Positions 1-5,339 of a stretch of DNA of 5,339 bases are shown here, one piece after another (the first letter of the stretch is position 1; every line of letters starts with the position of its first letter). A program made the position numbers and the translations under genes. This DNA is from Saprospiraceae bacterium. Lineage in GTDB: Bacteria > Bacteroidota > Bacteroidia > Chitinophagales > Saprospiraceae. Below the pieces are notes generated by a model. It saw only the letters and a list, made by a program, of their open reading frames with translations, was not told the DNA's origin and did no database searches. The stretch is taken from contig JAHDII010000239.1 of NCBI GenBank assembly GCA_020630895.1, positions 1 to 5,339 on the forward strand, written 5' to 3'.

Positions 1-104
1 CTAATATTCACGAAATCCCTCAAAAAAACATTCAATTCTGTCAAGAAAAAGGAAGCCAATTTATGAGGCGTTTTTTTGAACGGACTTACGCCATTTCAAA
101 ATAA
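1..104 (+). CDS. 3' end of an unidentified CDS (partial)
   Basis: An open frame enters from the left edge (first full codon at position 3) and ends at a TAA at 102-104, leaving 33 visible residues. The visible tail reads NIHEIPQKNIQFCQEKG and then ends in RRFFERTYAISK. It is basic and aromatic, and its codon use resembles that of the genes downstream. I do not recognise the family and assign no function. The frame is judged coding because it is open from the edge, lies on the same strand as the other genes, and stops 92 bp before argS, leaving room for the argS promoter. The stretch is too short to exclude a chance open frame. Confidence 0.55.
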   Translation, partial: NIHEIPQKNIQFCQEKGSQFMRRFFERTYAISK

Positions 105-158
105 GGAATATCATTTTTATAAATTTTAGTTCTTATCTTAAAATACATTAGATATTAT

Positions 159-166
159 TACCTTTG
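159..166 (+). promoter_or_regulatory. Bacteroidota-type -7 element upstream of argS
   Basis: TACCTTTG matches the TAnnTTTG -7 consensus known for the primary sigma factor of Bacteroidota. No good TTG/TTTG -33 element is visible about 19-21 bp upstream, where the sequence is only AT-rich. Transcription would begin near 172-174, giving argS a leader of roughly 24 nt. The same octamer precedes pyrR, which supports both calls. Confidence 0.55.
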
Positions 167-196
167 CCACTCAATTAGGCTAATTTATTAAATATT

Positions 197-2062
197 ATGA
201 AACATCAAAAAATGGACATATTTGAAACCATCAATCAAGAAGTACCCAAAGCCTTACAAGAATTATATCAAATAGAAATCAATCCTTCTTCTTTAGTGAT
301 TAGCCCTACTAAAAAAGAATTTGAAGGAGACTATACTATTGTAACTTTTCCTTTTGTAAAATTAGCCAAAAAAAGTCCTGATAAAATTGCAGAAGAATTA
401 GGAAATTATTTAATTCAAAATGTCAATTATTTTGAATCATTTAATGTAATTAAAGGATTTTTAAATATTACTATTTCTGATCAATATTGGCTCAATTTTA
501 TTGAAGATATCATCCAAAATAAAAACTTTGGGAAAGGAAAAAAAAACAATAAAAAAGCCCTTGTAGAATTTTCTTCTCCTAATACCAATAAACCTTTACA
601 TCTAGGACATATCAGAAATATTTTATTAGGATGGGCCACCTCAAAAATTTTAGAAACCGCAGGTTATGATGTGATTAAAACACAAATCGTAAATGATAGA
701 GGAATTGCCATTTGTAAATCTATGCTAGCTTGGAAAAAATATGGTGATAATGCAACGCCTCAACTAGCTGATTTGAAAAGTGATCATTTTGTAGGACATT
801 GGTATGTTCAATTTGAACAACATTTTAAAAAAGAATATGCTCAATGGCAAACTTCGGATGAAGCGAAAAATATTTTAAATGATAAAAATGTAAAAGAAGA
901 TAATATTTTTGATTTTTTCAAAAAATATAAAAACACTTATTTTAATGAATATAGCCTCCTTGGAAAAGAAGCCAAAGAAATGCTTTTGAAATGGGAAGCC
1001 AATGACAAAGAAACGAAGGATCTTTGGAAAAAAATGAATAGCTGGGTTTATGAAGGTTTTGAAGAAACATACAAAAATTTAGGCGTTAATTTTGATACCC
1101 TATATTATGAATCTGATACTTATTTATTAGGAAAAAATATTATTGAGAATGGATTAAAAAATAATACTTTTTATCCAAAAGAAGATGGCTCTATTTGGAT
1201 TGATTTAGAAGATGCCAAATTAGATCATAAATTGGTTTTAAGAAGTGACGGAACATCTGTGTATATGACGCAAGATATAGGCACTGCCAATTTAAGATAT
1301 AAAAATCATCAAACAGAAAAGATGATTTATGTAGTAGCAGATGAACAAGATTATCATTTTAAAGCTCTGTTCGCTATCCTTAAAAAATTAGGAGAACCTT
1401 ATGCAGAGGGCTGTCATCATTTATCTTATGGAATGGTCAATCTTCCTACAGGAAAAATGAAATCTAGAGAGGGAACTGTTGTTGATGCTGATGATTTAAT
1501 GGAATTAGTCATTCAAGAAGCAACTGCAACAACTCAAGAAATTGGAAGTATTGCTGATTTAACTCAAGAAGAGCAAAATATAATTTTTAAACAAATTGGT
1601 TTAGCAGCGCTCAAGTTTTATATCATAAAAGTCAATCCTAAAAAATCTATGATTTTTAATCCTGATGAATCTCTTGATTTACAAGGACAAACAGGACCTT
1701 TTATTTTATATGCTGCGGTAAGAGTAAAATCAGCAGTGAGAAAAGCAGGAGATAAATACGATTTGTCACAATCAAAAAATTATTCTCATATACAAGAGAG
1801 CGAAAAAGAAGTTTGTCGTTTATTATATCAATATCCAGAAACAATTCAACAAGCAGCAATAGATTATGATCCTTCTCATGTTGCTAATTATGCTTATAAT
1901 TTAGCAAAAGCTTATAATAAATTCTGGGCAAGTGGTTTATCCATGCTAAATGCAGAAAGTGAAGCAGCAGGAGCTTTTAGATTGAAAATGAGTCAAGCTA
2001 CTTTGCAAGTACTTTCTTCTGCCATGGATATATTAGGAATTGAAATTCCTACAAGAATGTAA
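197..2062 (+). CDS. argS: arginyl-tRNA synthetase (ArgRS)
   Basis: This cytoplasmic class I aminoacyl-tRNA synthetase charges tRNA-Arg with arginine using ATP. The N-terminal tRNA-recognition domain covers about residues 6-105. The catalytic Rossmann core follows, with the class I HIGH signature as HLGH at 135-138 inside SSPNTNKPLHLGHIRN, and the KMSKS-type loop as GKMKSREGTVV at 419-429. The helical anticodon-binding (DALR-type) domain runs from about 498 to the end and closes with the typical LGIEIPTRM. At 621 residues it is somewhat longer than the roughly 580 of E. coli ArgRS. A Lys/Asn/Phe-rich stretch around 220-250 may account for part of the extra length. The start at 197 is the longest choice. 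An in-frame ATG at 212 (MDIFETINQ) sits closer to where homologues usually begin and is a real alternative, and no Shine-Dalgarno sequence decides between them. The gene appears monocistronic, with its own promoter and a hairpin after its stop. Confidence 0.97.
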   Translation: MKHQKMDIFETINQEVPKALQELYQIEINPSSLVISPTKKEFEGDYTIVTFPFVKLAKKSPDKIAEELGNYLIQNVNYFESFNVIKGFLNITISDQYWLNFIEDIIQNKNFGKGKKNNKKALVEFSSPNTNKPLHLGHIRNILLGWATSKILETAGYDVIKTQIVNDRGIAICKSMLAWKKYGDNATPQLADLKSDHFVGHWYVQFEQHFKKEYAQWQTSDEAKNILNDKNVKEDNIFDFFKKYKNTYFNEYSLLGKEAKEMLLKWEANDKETKDLWKKMNSWVYEGFEETYKNLGVNFDTLYYESDTYLLGKNIIENGLKNNTFYPKEDGSIWIDLEDAKLDHKLVLRSDGTSVYMTQDIGTANLRYKNHQTEKMIYVVADEQDYHFKALFAILKKLGEPYAEGCHHLSYGMVNLPTGKMKSREGTVVDADDLMELVIQEATATTQEIGSIADLTQEEQNIIFKQIGLAALKFYIIKVNPKKSMIFNPDESLDLQGQTGPFILYAAVRVKSAVRKAGDKYDLSQSKNYSHIQESEKEVCRLLYQYPETIQQAAIDYDPSHVANYAYNLAKAYNKFWASGLSMLNAESEAAGAFRLKMSQATLQVLSSAMDILGIEIPTRM

Positions 2063-2079
2063 TGAAATAAAGTTGATAC

Positions 2080-2123
2080 TAGGAGGATGTTTACAATTAG
2101 ATTTTATTTTTAACATCCTCCTA
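2080..2123 (+). terminator. 12-bp perfect hairpin after argS, possible terminator
   Basis: TAGGAGGATGTT (2080-2091) is exactly complementary to AACATCCTCCTA (2112-2123), with a 20-nt AT-rich loop. It starts 17 nt after the argS stop and ends 41 nt before the pyrR -7 element, which suits an argS 3' end. It is atypical as an intrinsic terminator. The + strand stem is followed by seven A residues rather than T, and the other strand has no T-tract after the stem either. It could instead be an mRNA 3'-end stabilising structure or a protein-binding dyad upstream of pyrR. The inverted repeat itself is certain; the terminator role is inferred. Confidence 0.45.
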
Positions 2124-2164
2124 AAAAAATAGGATAAAATCAAAATCAAAAAAATTAAATTTGA

Positions 2165-2172
2165 TACCTTTG
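2165..2172 (+). promoter_or_regulatory. Bacteroidota-type -7 element abutting pyrR start
   Basis: TACCTTTG matches TAnnTTTG and is identical to the element upstream of argS. Only five bases separate it from the pyrR ATG at 2178. With the usual distance from this element to the transcription start, the mRNA would begin at or within a base or two of the ATG. The region upstream is A-rich with no clear -33 element, so the promoter call rests on this one box and its placement between argS and pyrR. Confidence 0.5.
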
Positions 2173-2177
2173 TAAAT

Positions 2178-2729
2178 ATGAACCAAGGGAGAATCATATT
2201 AAAAGATAAACAATTCAAATTAACCATTGAACGGCTTTGCTATCAATTAATTGAAAACCATAATCATTTTCAAGATTCTTGTATTATTGGAATACAACCT
2301 AAAGGCAGTTATTTAGCTCAACGTCTTCATGACCGTTTATTAGAATTAACTAAAATTTCTCATATAGAAATGGGGTTTTTAGATGTTACCTTTTATAGAG
2401 ATGATTTTCGTACTCGAATAAAACCTTTAAATCCTAATGAAACGAAAATGGATTTTTTAGTTGAGAATAAACAAGTTATTTTAGTAGATGATGTTCTTTA
2501 TTCAGGAAGAACCGTTAGGGCTGCTTTAACAGCTTTAGAACATTATGGAAGAGCTGATAAAATTGAATTAATATCTTTGGTAGATCGATTTTACAATCGC
2601 CATTTACCTATAAAGTCCGATTATACAGGCATCAAGGTAGATGCTTTAGACGAAGAATATGTAAGTGTAGAATGGAAAGAAATTCATGGAAACGATAGAG
2701 TAATTTTATTTCCAAAAAAAATGAATTAA
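2178..2729 (+). CDS. pyrR: PyrR: pyrimidine regulator / uracil phosphoribosyltransferase
   Basis: This is a phosphoribosyltransferase-fold protein of the PyrR family. Members bind PRPP and uridine nucleotides. In Firmicutes they attenuate pyr mRNA, and many also convert uracil plus PRPP to UMP. The 13-residue PRPP-binding motif VILVDDVLYSGRT lies at 100-112, with acidic residues D104 and D105. The pyrophosphate-loop region is GIQPKG at 38-43, and the PyrR-typical LVDRFYNRHLPIKSDYTG block is at 134-151. The length of 183 residues is normal for the family. The start at 2178 is supported because homologues begin just before the conserved ILKDKQFKLTIERL segment. pyrB follows after 11 bp, so the two are very likely co-transcribed. 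No PyrR-type attenuator or PyrR-binding RNA loop is visible upstream, and there is little or no leader to hold one. Regulation of this operon by RNA binding is therefore doubtful, and the salvage enzyme role may dominate. Confidence 0.93.
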   Translation: MNQGRIILKDKQFKLTIERLCYQLIENHNHFQDSCIIGIQPKGSYLAQRLHDRLLELTKISHIEMGFLDVTFYRDDFRTRIKPLNPNETKMDFLVENKQVILVDDVLYSGRTVRAALTALEHYGRADKIELISLVDRFYNRHLPIKSDYTGIKVDALDEEYVSVEWKEIHGNDRVILFPKKMN

Positions 2730-2740
2730 AATAGAAAACA

Positions 2741-3676
2741 GTGTCAGAAAGACAATTAAGTACCAAACATGTCTTAGGAATTAAATATCTAAATGAGAAT
2801 GATATTAATCTCATTTTTGATACCGCTTTTGAATTTAAAGAAGTAATCAATCGTCCTATAAAAAAAGTACCTTCTTTAAGAGATATAACTGTTGCTAATT
2901 TATTTTTTGAAAATTCTACAAGAACTCGTATTTCTTTCGAACTCGCAGAAAAACGCCTTTCTGCTGATGTCGTGAATTTTTCCGCTTCTTCCTCTTCTGT
3001 AAAAAAAGGAGAAACACTTCTTGATACCGTAAATAATATTCTTTCTATGAAAGTAGATATGGTAGTGATGAGACACCCTGCTCCTGGAGCTCCTCTCTAT
3101 CTTTCTAAAAGAATTCCAGCTAATATTATTAATGCAGGAGATGGAACCCATGAACATCCTACTCAAGCTCTTTTAGATGCCTTTTCTATGAAAATGGCTT
3201 TAAATGATGATCTTAGAGGTAAAAAAATTGCCATTTTTGGAGATATATTACACTCTAGAGTAGCTATGAGTAATATTTTTTGTTTAAAAAAATTAGGTGC
3301 AGAAATTACCTTATGTGGTCCTCCTACTTTAATCCCTAAACATATCCAACAATTAGGTGTTGATGTATCTTACGATGTAAGAAAAACATTAGAATGGTGT
3401 GATATTGCTAATGTTCTTAGAATTCAATTGGAAAGACAAGATATTAAATATTTTCCTTCACTAAGAGAATATCACAATACTTTTGGAATTCATAAACAAT
3501 TATTAGATAGTTTGGATTCTGAAGTAATTATTATGCATCCTGGGCCCATCAATAGAGGTGTAGAATTAAGTAGTGATGTTGCCGATTCCGATCAATCTAT
3601 TATTTTAGAGCAAGTCGAAAATGGAGTAGCTATCAGAATGGCGATTCTATATTTATTAGCTTCTAAAAGAGTATAA
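2741..3676 (+). CDS. pyrB: aspartate carbamoyltransferase catalytic chain
   Basis: This cytoplasmic enzyme condenses carbamoyl phosphate with L-aspartate to N-carbamoyl-L-aspartate, the committed step of pyrimidine synthesis. The carbamoyl-phosphate motif FFENSTRTR is at 55-63. The mobile loop SASSSSVKKGETLLDT lies at 81-96, where S85 and K89 match E. coli S80 and K84. R111 is in RHPAPGAP, and HPTQ (139-142) matches E. coli H134-Q137. In the aspartate domain, GDILHSR at 167-173 supplies the Arg equivalent to R167, RIQ at 227-229 matches R229/Q231, and HPGPINRG is at 266-273. All key residues are present, and 311 residues is the normal length. The start is GTG: it lies just before the conserved LSTKHVLGIK segment, and the next in-frame ATG would remove the active site. 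It follows pyrR by 11 bp with no Shine-Dalgarno sequence. No regulatory-chain gene (pyrI) follows, so an unregulated trimeric type is plausible, though pyrI could lie elsewhere. Confidence 0.97.
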   Translation: MSERQLSTKHVLGIKYLNENDINLIFDTAFEFKEVINRPIKKVPSLRDITVANLFFENSTRTRISFELAEKRLSADVVNFSASSSSVKKGETLLDTVNNILSMKVDMVVMRHPAPGAPLYLSKRIPANIINAGDGTHEHPTQALLDAFSMKMALNDDLRGKKIAIFGDILHSRVAMSNIFCLKKLGAEITLCGPPTLIPKHIQQLGVDVSYDVRKTLEWCDIANVLRIQLERQDIKYFPSLREYHNTFGIHKQLLDSLDSEVIIMHPGPINRGVELSSDVADSDQSIILEQVENGVAIRMAILYLLASKRV

Positions 3677-3727
3677 AACAACCTTTTATAGCAAATTTTC
3701 ATCTTAATAAGTAAAAGTTTTAATAAA

Positions 3728-3779
3728 AACGATACAAATAGTAAATATTTAACATTTATATATCGTTATCTATTTACTA
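3728..3779. repeat. overlapping inverted repeats in pyrB/coiled-coil gap
   Basis: The gap from 3677 to 3842 holds no gene. Within it, 3739-3753 (TAGTAAATATTTAAC) and 3765-3779 (GTTATCTATTTACTA) pair at 13 of 15 positions around an 11-nt spacer. The outer 9 bp are perfect and the inner 4 bp are perfect. A second, competing pair is AACGATA (3728-3734) with TATCGTT (3761-3767). The second pair shares bases with the inner part of the first, so the two folds are partly exclusive. The right arm ends 17 bp before a promoter-like box. An operator dyad, a pyrB 3'-end hairpin without a U-tract, or chance in AT-rich DNA are all possible. Confidence 0.4.
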
Positions 3780-3796
3780 GAAAGTATTAAATTTCT

Positions 3797-3803
3797 TATC
3801 TTG
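3797..3803 (+). promoter_or_regulatory. weak -7-like element upstream of coiled-coil gene
   Basis: TATCTTG is one T short of the TAnnTTTG consensus. It lies 39 bp before the ATG at 3843, so a transcript would begin near 3810 with a leader of about 33 nt. A -33 element would fall inside the right arm of the inverted repeat at 3765-3779, and only TTT is present there. The purine-rich stretch AGAAGGA at 3808-3814 is about 28 bp from the ATG, too far to act as a ribosome binding site. Confidence 0.3.
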
Positions 3804-3842
3804 CGAGAGAAGGAACAATTAAGTCATAATAAACCATTTGAT

Positions 3843-5339
3843 ATGCGTTATACTAAATTCACTATTATCATATTTGTCATTACCTCTATTTTATTTTTAA
3901 GCATTAATACTATATATGCTCAGGAATGTGGTAAGTTAATGGCTGAAAATAAAACATTAGGAAGTATTCATGTTTTAAAAACAGAATCAAACCAATTAGG
4001 AATTCGTTCAAGTTCAAATTACGATTTCCAAATTGAAAATACAAGTGCAGGTTTACTCTTTGTCATTGCTTCAAGAAATGGAGCTAAACTGAATCAAGAC
4101 GATAAAGTTGTATTTGAAGATATCAATAAGAAGAAAAAAGTTTATAAGTTTGGAAATATGGCAGATTTAACTAAAGCTGCTTCTGGTGCACCTATTTATA
4201 CCAATGGTGCAACGGTTGATTTAGGCTTTGTTTCTTGGCTGGCGAGTACAAAGCTCAATCGTATTATTATTATTGATCAAATGGAAGGAAAAGGTCCTAG
4301 CCTTACTTTTGCTGGAACTAGACAAACTGAAATCCAAAATATTTTTTCTTGTTATAATAAATTATTGGATAAATCAAAAGTATCCTCTTTCGCTAAAAGA
4401 GATAATTCTCTGAATAGTGGTATTGCTAGCACTACTAAAAAACCTGAAGGGGGGAACAACTCTGGAGGGGGAAATAAATCTGGAGGAGGAAGTGTTAACC
4501 CTGAAGATGAAAAAGAAGTAAGAGATTTACAAGCTAAATTATTAGAGTTAAAAGCAAAATTAAAAGAAGATTTAGTGAAAGAAAGAGAAAGAGGTGATGC
4601 TTTAAGAAAACAATTACAACAAGAAGTAGCTGAATCAAGAGAAACAGCTACTGCTAAAAAGAATGAATTTGCTCAAGAAGTTTTAGCTGCTAGAAAAAAA
4701 GCAGATGATGAAATTCAAAAAGCAATGGCTGATGAATTAAATGCTATTAAACTTGCTAAAGAAAAAGCAGGCTCAGAAATAGAAAAAATTAATTTATCTG
4801 TTCAAGAAGCTCGAGCAAAAGCAGCAGATGAAATTCAAAAATCAAAACTCAAATCTGCAGAAGAAATTGCTGCAGCAAGAGAAAAAGCAGCAGAAGAATT
4901 AAAAGCAGTTAAAGCAAATTTAGATGTCGCTAAAGAAGAATATGCAGATGAGGTTTCTTCTGCAAGAGAAAATTCTGCTTTAGAATTGAAGAAAATTAGA
5001 GAAGAAACAGCTAATATCATTGCTGAAGCAAGAGAAAAAGCAAAAACAGAAAAGCAAAAAACAGCAGAAGATGTCGTAGATGCTAAACAAACAGCCTCAG
5101 AACAAATTCTTCAAGTCAAAGAAGAAACGGCTGAAACTATTGCCCAAATTAGAGAAAATGCTGTTTTAGAAAAAGAAAAGACTGCCTTTGAATTAGCAGA
5201 ATTCAAAAGAAAAATAGCTGAAGAAAAAGCTCTTGTAAGAGAATCTAATGCTGCTGAAGTAGCCGATATGAAAGAAAAAGCAGCTAAAGAAAAAGAAGTA
5301 ACTGCTAAAGAAGTTGCGGATTCAAAGCAAAGAGCTGCT
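3843..5339 (+). CDS. exported long coiled-coil protein, C-terminus beyond window
   Basis: The frame opens at ATG 3843 and stays open for 499 codons to the window edge without a stop. Residues 1-26 are a signal peptide: basic start MRYTK, hydrophobic core, and a likely signal peptidase I site at IYA|QE. There is no lipobox cysteine. Residues 27-175 form a mixed domain with predicted beta segments (QLGIRSSSNYDFQI, GLLFVIAS, DKVVFED, LNRIIIIDQ) and a closing helix. It holds the only two visible cysteines, C29 and C170, which could form a disulfide outside the cytoplasm. Residues 198-218 are a Gly/Ser/Asn linker. From 221 on there is no proline or cysteine and there are only two glycines; Ala, Glu and Lys dominate in a long alpha-helical coiled coil with a 40-residue repeat. 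I do not recognise the family. A structural or envelope-spanning role is an inference from shape only. The start is fixed by the signal peptide. The gene probably forms its own unit. Confidence 0.88.
   Translation, partial: MRYTKFTIIIFVITSILFLSINTIYAQECGKLMAENKTLGSIHVLKTESNQLGIRSSSNYDFQIENTSAGLLFVIASRNGAKLNQDDKVVFEDINKKKKVYKFGNMADLTKAASGAPIYTNGATVDLGFVSWLASTKLNRIIIIDQMEGKGPSLTFAGTRQTEIQNIFSCYNKLLDKSKVSSFAKRDNSLNSGIASTTKKPEGGNNSGGGNKSGGGSVNPEDEKEVRDLQAKLLELKAKLKEDLVKERERGDALRKQLQQEVAESRETATAKKNEFAQEVLAARKKADDEIQKAMADELNAIKLAKEKAGSEIEKINLSVQEARAKAADEIQKSKLKSAEEIAAAREKAAEELKAVKANLDVAKEEYADEVSSARENSALELKKIREETANIIAEAREKAKTEKQKTAEDVVDAKQTASEQILQVKEETAETIAQIRENAVLEKEKTAFELAEFKRKIAEEKALVRESNAAEVADMKEKAAKEKEVTAKEVADSKQRAA
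4434..4497 (+). other. G-rich segment encoding the flexible linker
   Basis: This segment encodes residues 198-218 of the coiled-coil protein, including two related Ser-Gly-Gly-Gly units separated by Asn-Lys. It contains six G in a row at 4449-4454, five at 4467-4471, and GG pairs at 4482, 4485 and 4488, which stands out sharply in this AT-rich window. TCTGGAGGGGGAA and TCTGGAGGAGGAA form a short imperfect direct repeat, suggesting local duplication. The product separates the N-terminal domain from the helix and should be flexible. Confidence 0.7.
4572..5339 (+). repeat. 40-residue (120-bp) coiled-coil super-repeat
   Basis: Repeat units start at residues 284, 324, 364, 404, 444 and 484 of the coiled-coil protein (positions 4692, 4812, 4932, 5052, 5172 and 5292). 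A degenerate unit starts at about residue 244 (4572), and the last unit is cut by the window. Each unit has blocks of 11, 11, 11 and 7 residues. Most blocks begin Arg/Lys-Glu/x-x-Ala/Thr, with a hydrophobic Ile/Leu/Val at block position 8 and Ala/Ile/Val/Phe at position 11. Examples are REKAAEELKAV, REETANIIAEA and KEETAETIAQI. The repeat is clear at protein level but strongly diverged at DNA level. It therefore reflects old duplication with selection for spacing rather than a recent tandem array. Confidence 0.8.

Noticed and set aside
67..92. Short inverted repeat GGCGT/ACGCC near the left edge as a terminator
   Set aside because: It has only a 5-bp stem, lies inside the coding end of the partial gene, and is not followed by a T-tract.
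2087..2113. Eight-codon mini-frame (ATG to TAA) directly after AGGAGG, as a leader peptide for pyrR
   Set aside because: AGGAGG touches the ATG with no spacing, both are buried in the hairpin stem, and the frame lies upstream of the pyrR promoter-like box. Chance is the simplest explanation.
2033..2227. Minus-strand 64-codon open frame across the argS end, hairpin and pyrR start
   Set aside because: It overlaps two well-supported genes and a hairpin, has no promoter or recognisable protein, and its composition is that of an antisense shadow.
2632..3166. Minus-strand open frames opposite pyrR/pyrB (2632-2850 and 2900-3166)
   Set aside because: Both lie entirely or largely antisense to conserved coding sequence and encode Ser/Phe/Ile-rich strings typical of antisense shadows.
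3717..3730. GTTTT/AAAAC mini-hairpin after pyrB as a terminator
   Set aside because: It is a 5-bp, almost all A-T stem with a 4-nt loop and no T-tract, expected often by chance in such AT-rich sequence.
3919..3929. Cysteine 29 of the exported protein as a lipoprotein anchor
   Set aside because: The residues before it are A-Q-E, which do not fit a lipobox. A signal peptidase I site after IYA fits better.
4228..4413. 61-codon + strand open frame within the coiled-coil gene
   Set aside because: It is out of frame with the 499-codon frame that has a signal peptide and clear domain structure, so it is a shadow.
4835..5020. Minus-strand 61-codon Ser/Ala/Phe-rich open frame
   Set aside because: It is the antisense of the Ala/Glu/Lys coiled-coil repeats, whose codons rarely create stops on the other strand.

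Overview
The window is strongly AT-rich and every supported gene lies on the + strand. It looks like a chromosomal segment of a member of the Bacteroidota. Two intergenic regions carry the identical octamer TACCTTTG, which fits the Bacteroidota sigma-factor -7 element (TAnnTTTG). No start codon has a well-placed Shine-Dalgarno sequence, and the protein sequences of the three housekeeping genes have a Bacteroidota flavour. The lineage below phylum cannot be fixed from this sequence.

Layout. Positions 1-104 hold the last codons of an unidentified gene. A promoter-like element follows, then argS (197-2062), a complete class I arginyl-tRNA synthetase. A perfect 12-bp inverted repeat follows argS. 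Next is a second TACCTTTG element so close to the pyrR start that the mRNA may be leaderless. pyrR (2178-2729) and pyrB (2741-3676, GTG start) are 11 bp apart and almost certainly one transcription unit. They encode a PRPP-binding pyrimidine regulator/uracil phosphoribosyltransferase homologue and the catalytic chain of aspartate carbamoyltransferase, which catalyses the committed step of pyrimidine synthesis.

The 166-bp gap from 3677 to 3842 has no gene but carries overlapping inverted repeats just upstream of a weak promoter-like element. From 3843 to the window edge runs a 499-codon reading frame with no stop. It encodes an exported protein with a signal peptide, a small domain bracketed by the only two cysteines, a Gly/Ser/Asn linker, and a long proline-free Ala/Glu/Lys-rich coiled coil. 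The coil is built on a regular 40-residue super-repeat of three 11-residue blocks plus one 7-residue block. This gene is the least ordinary part of the window. The first three complete genes are housekeeping genes for translation and nucleotide synthesis, and nothing links them functionally to the coiled-coil gene.
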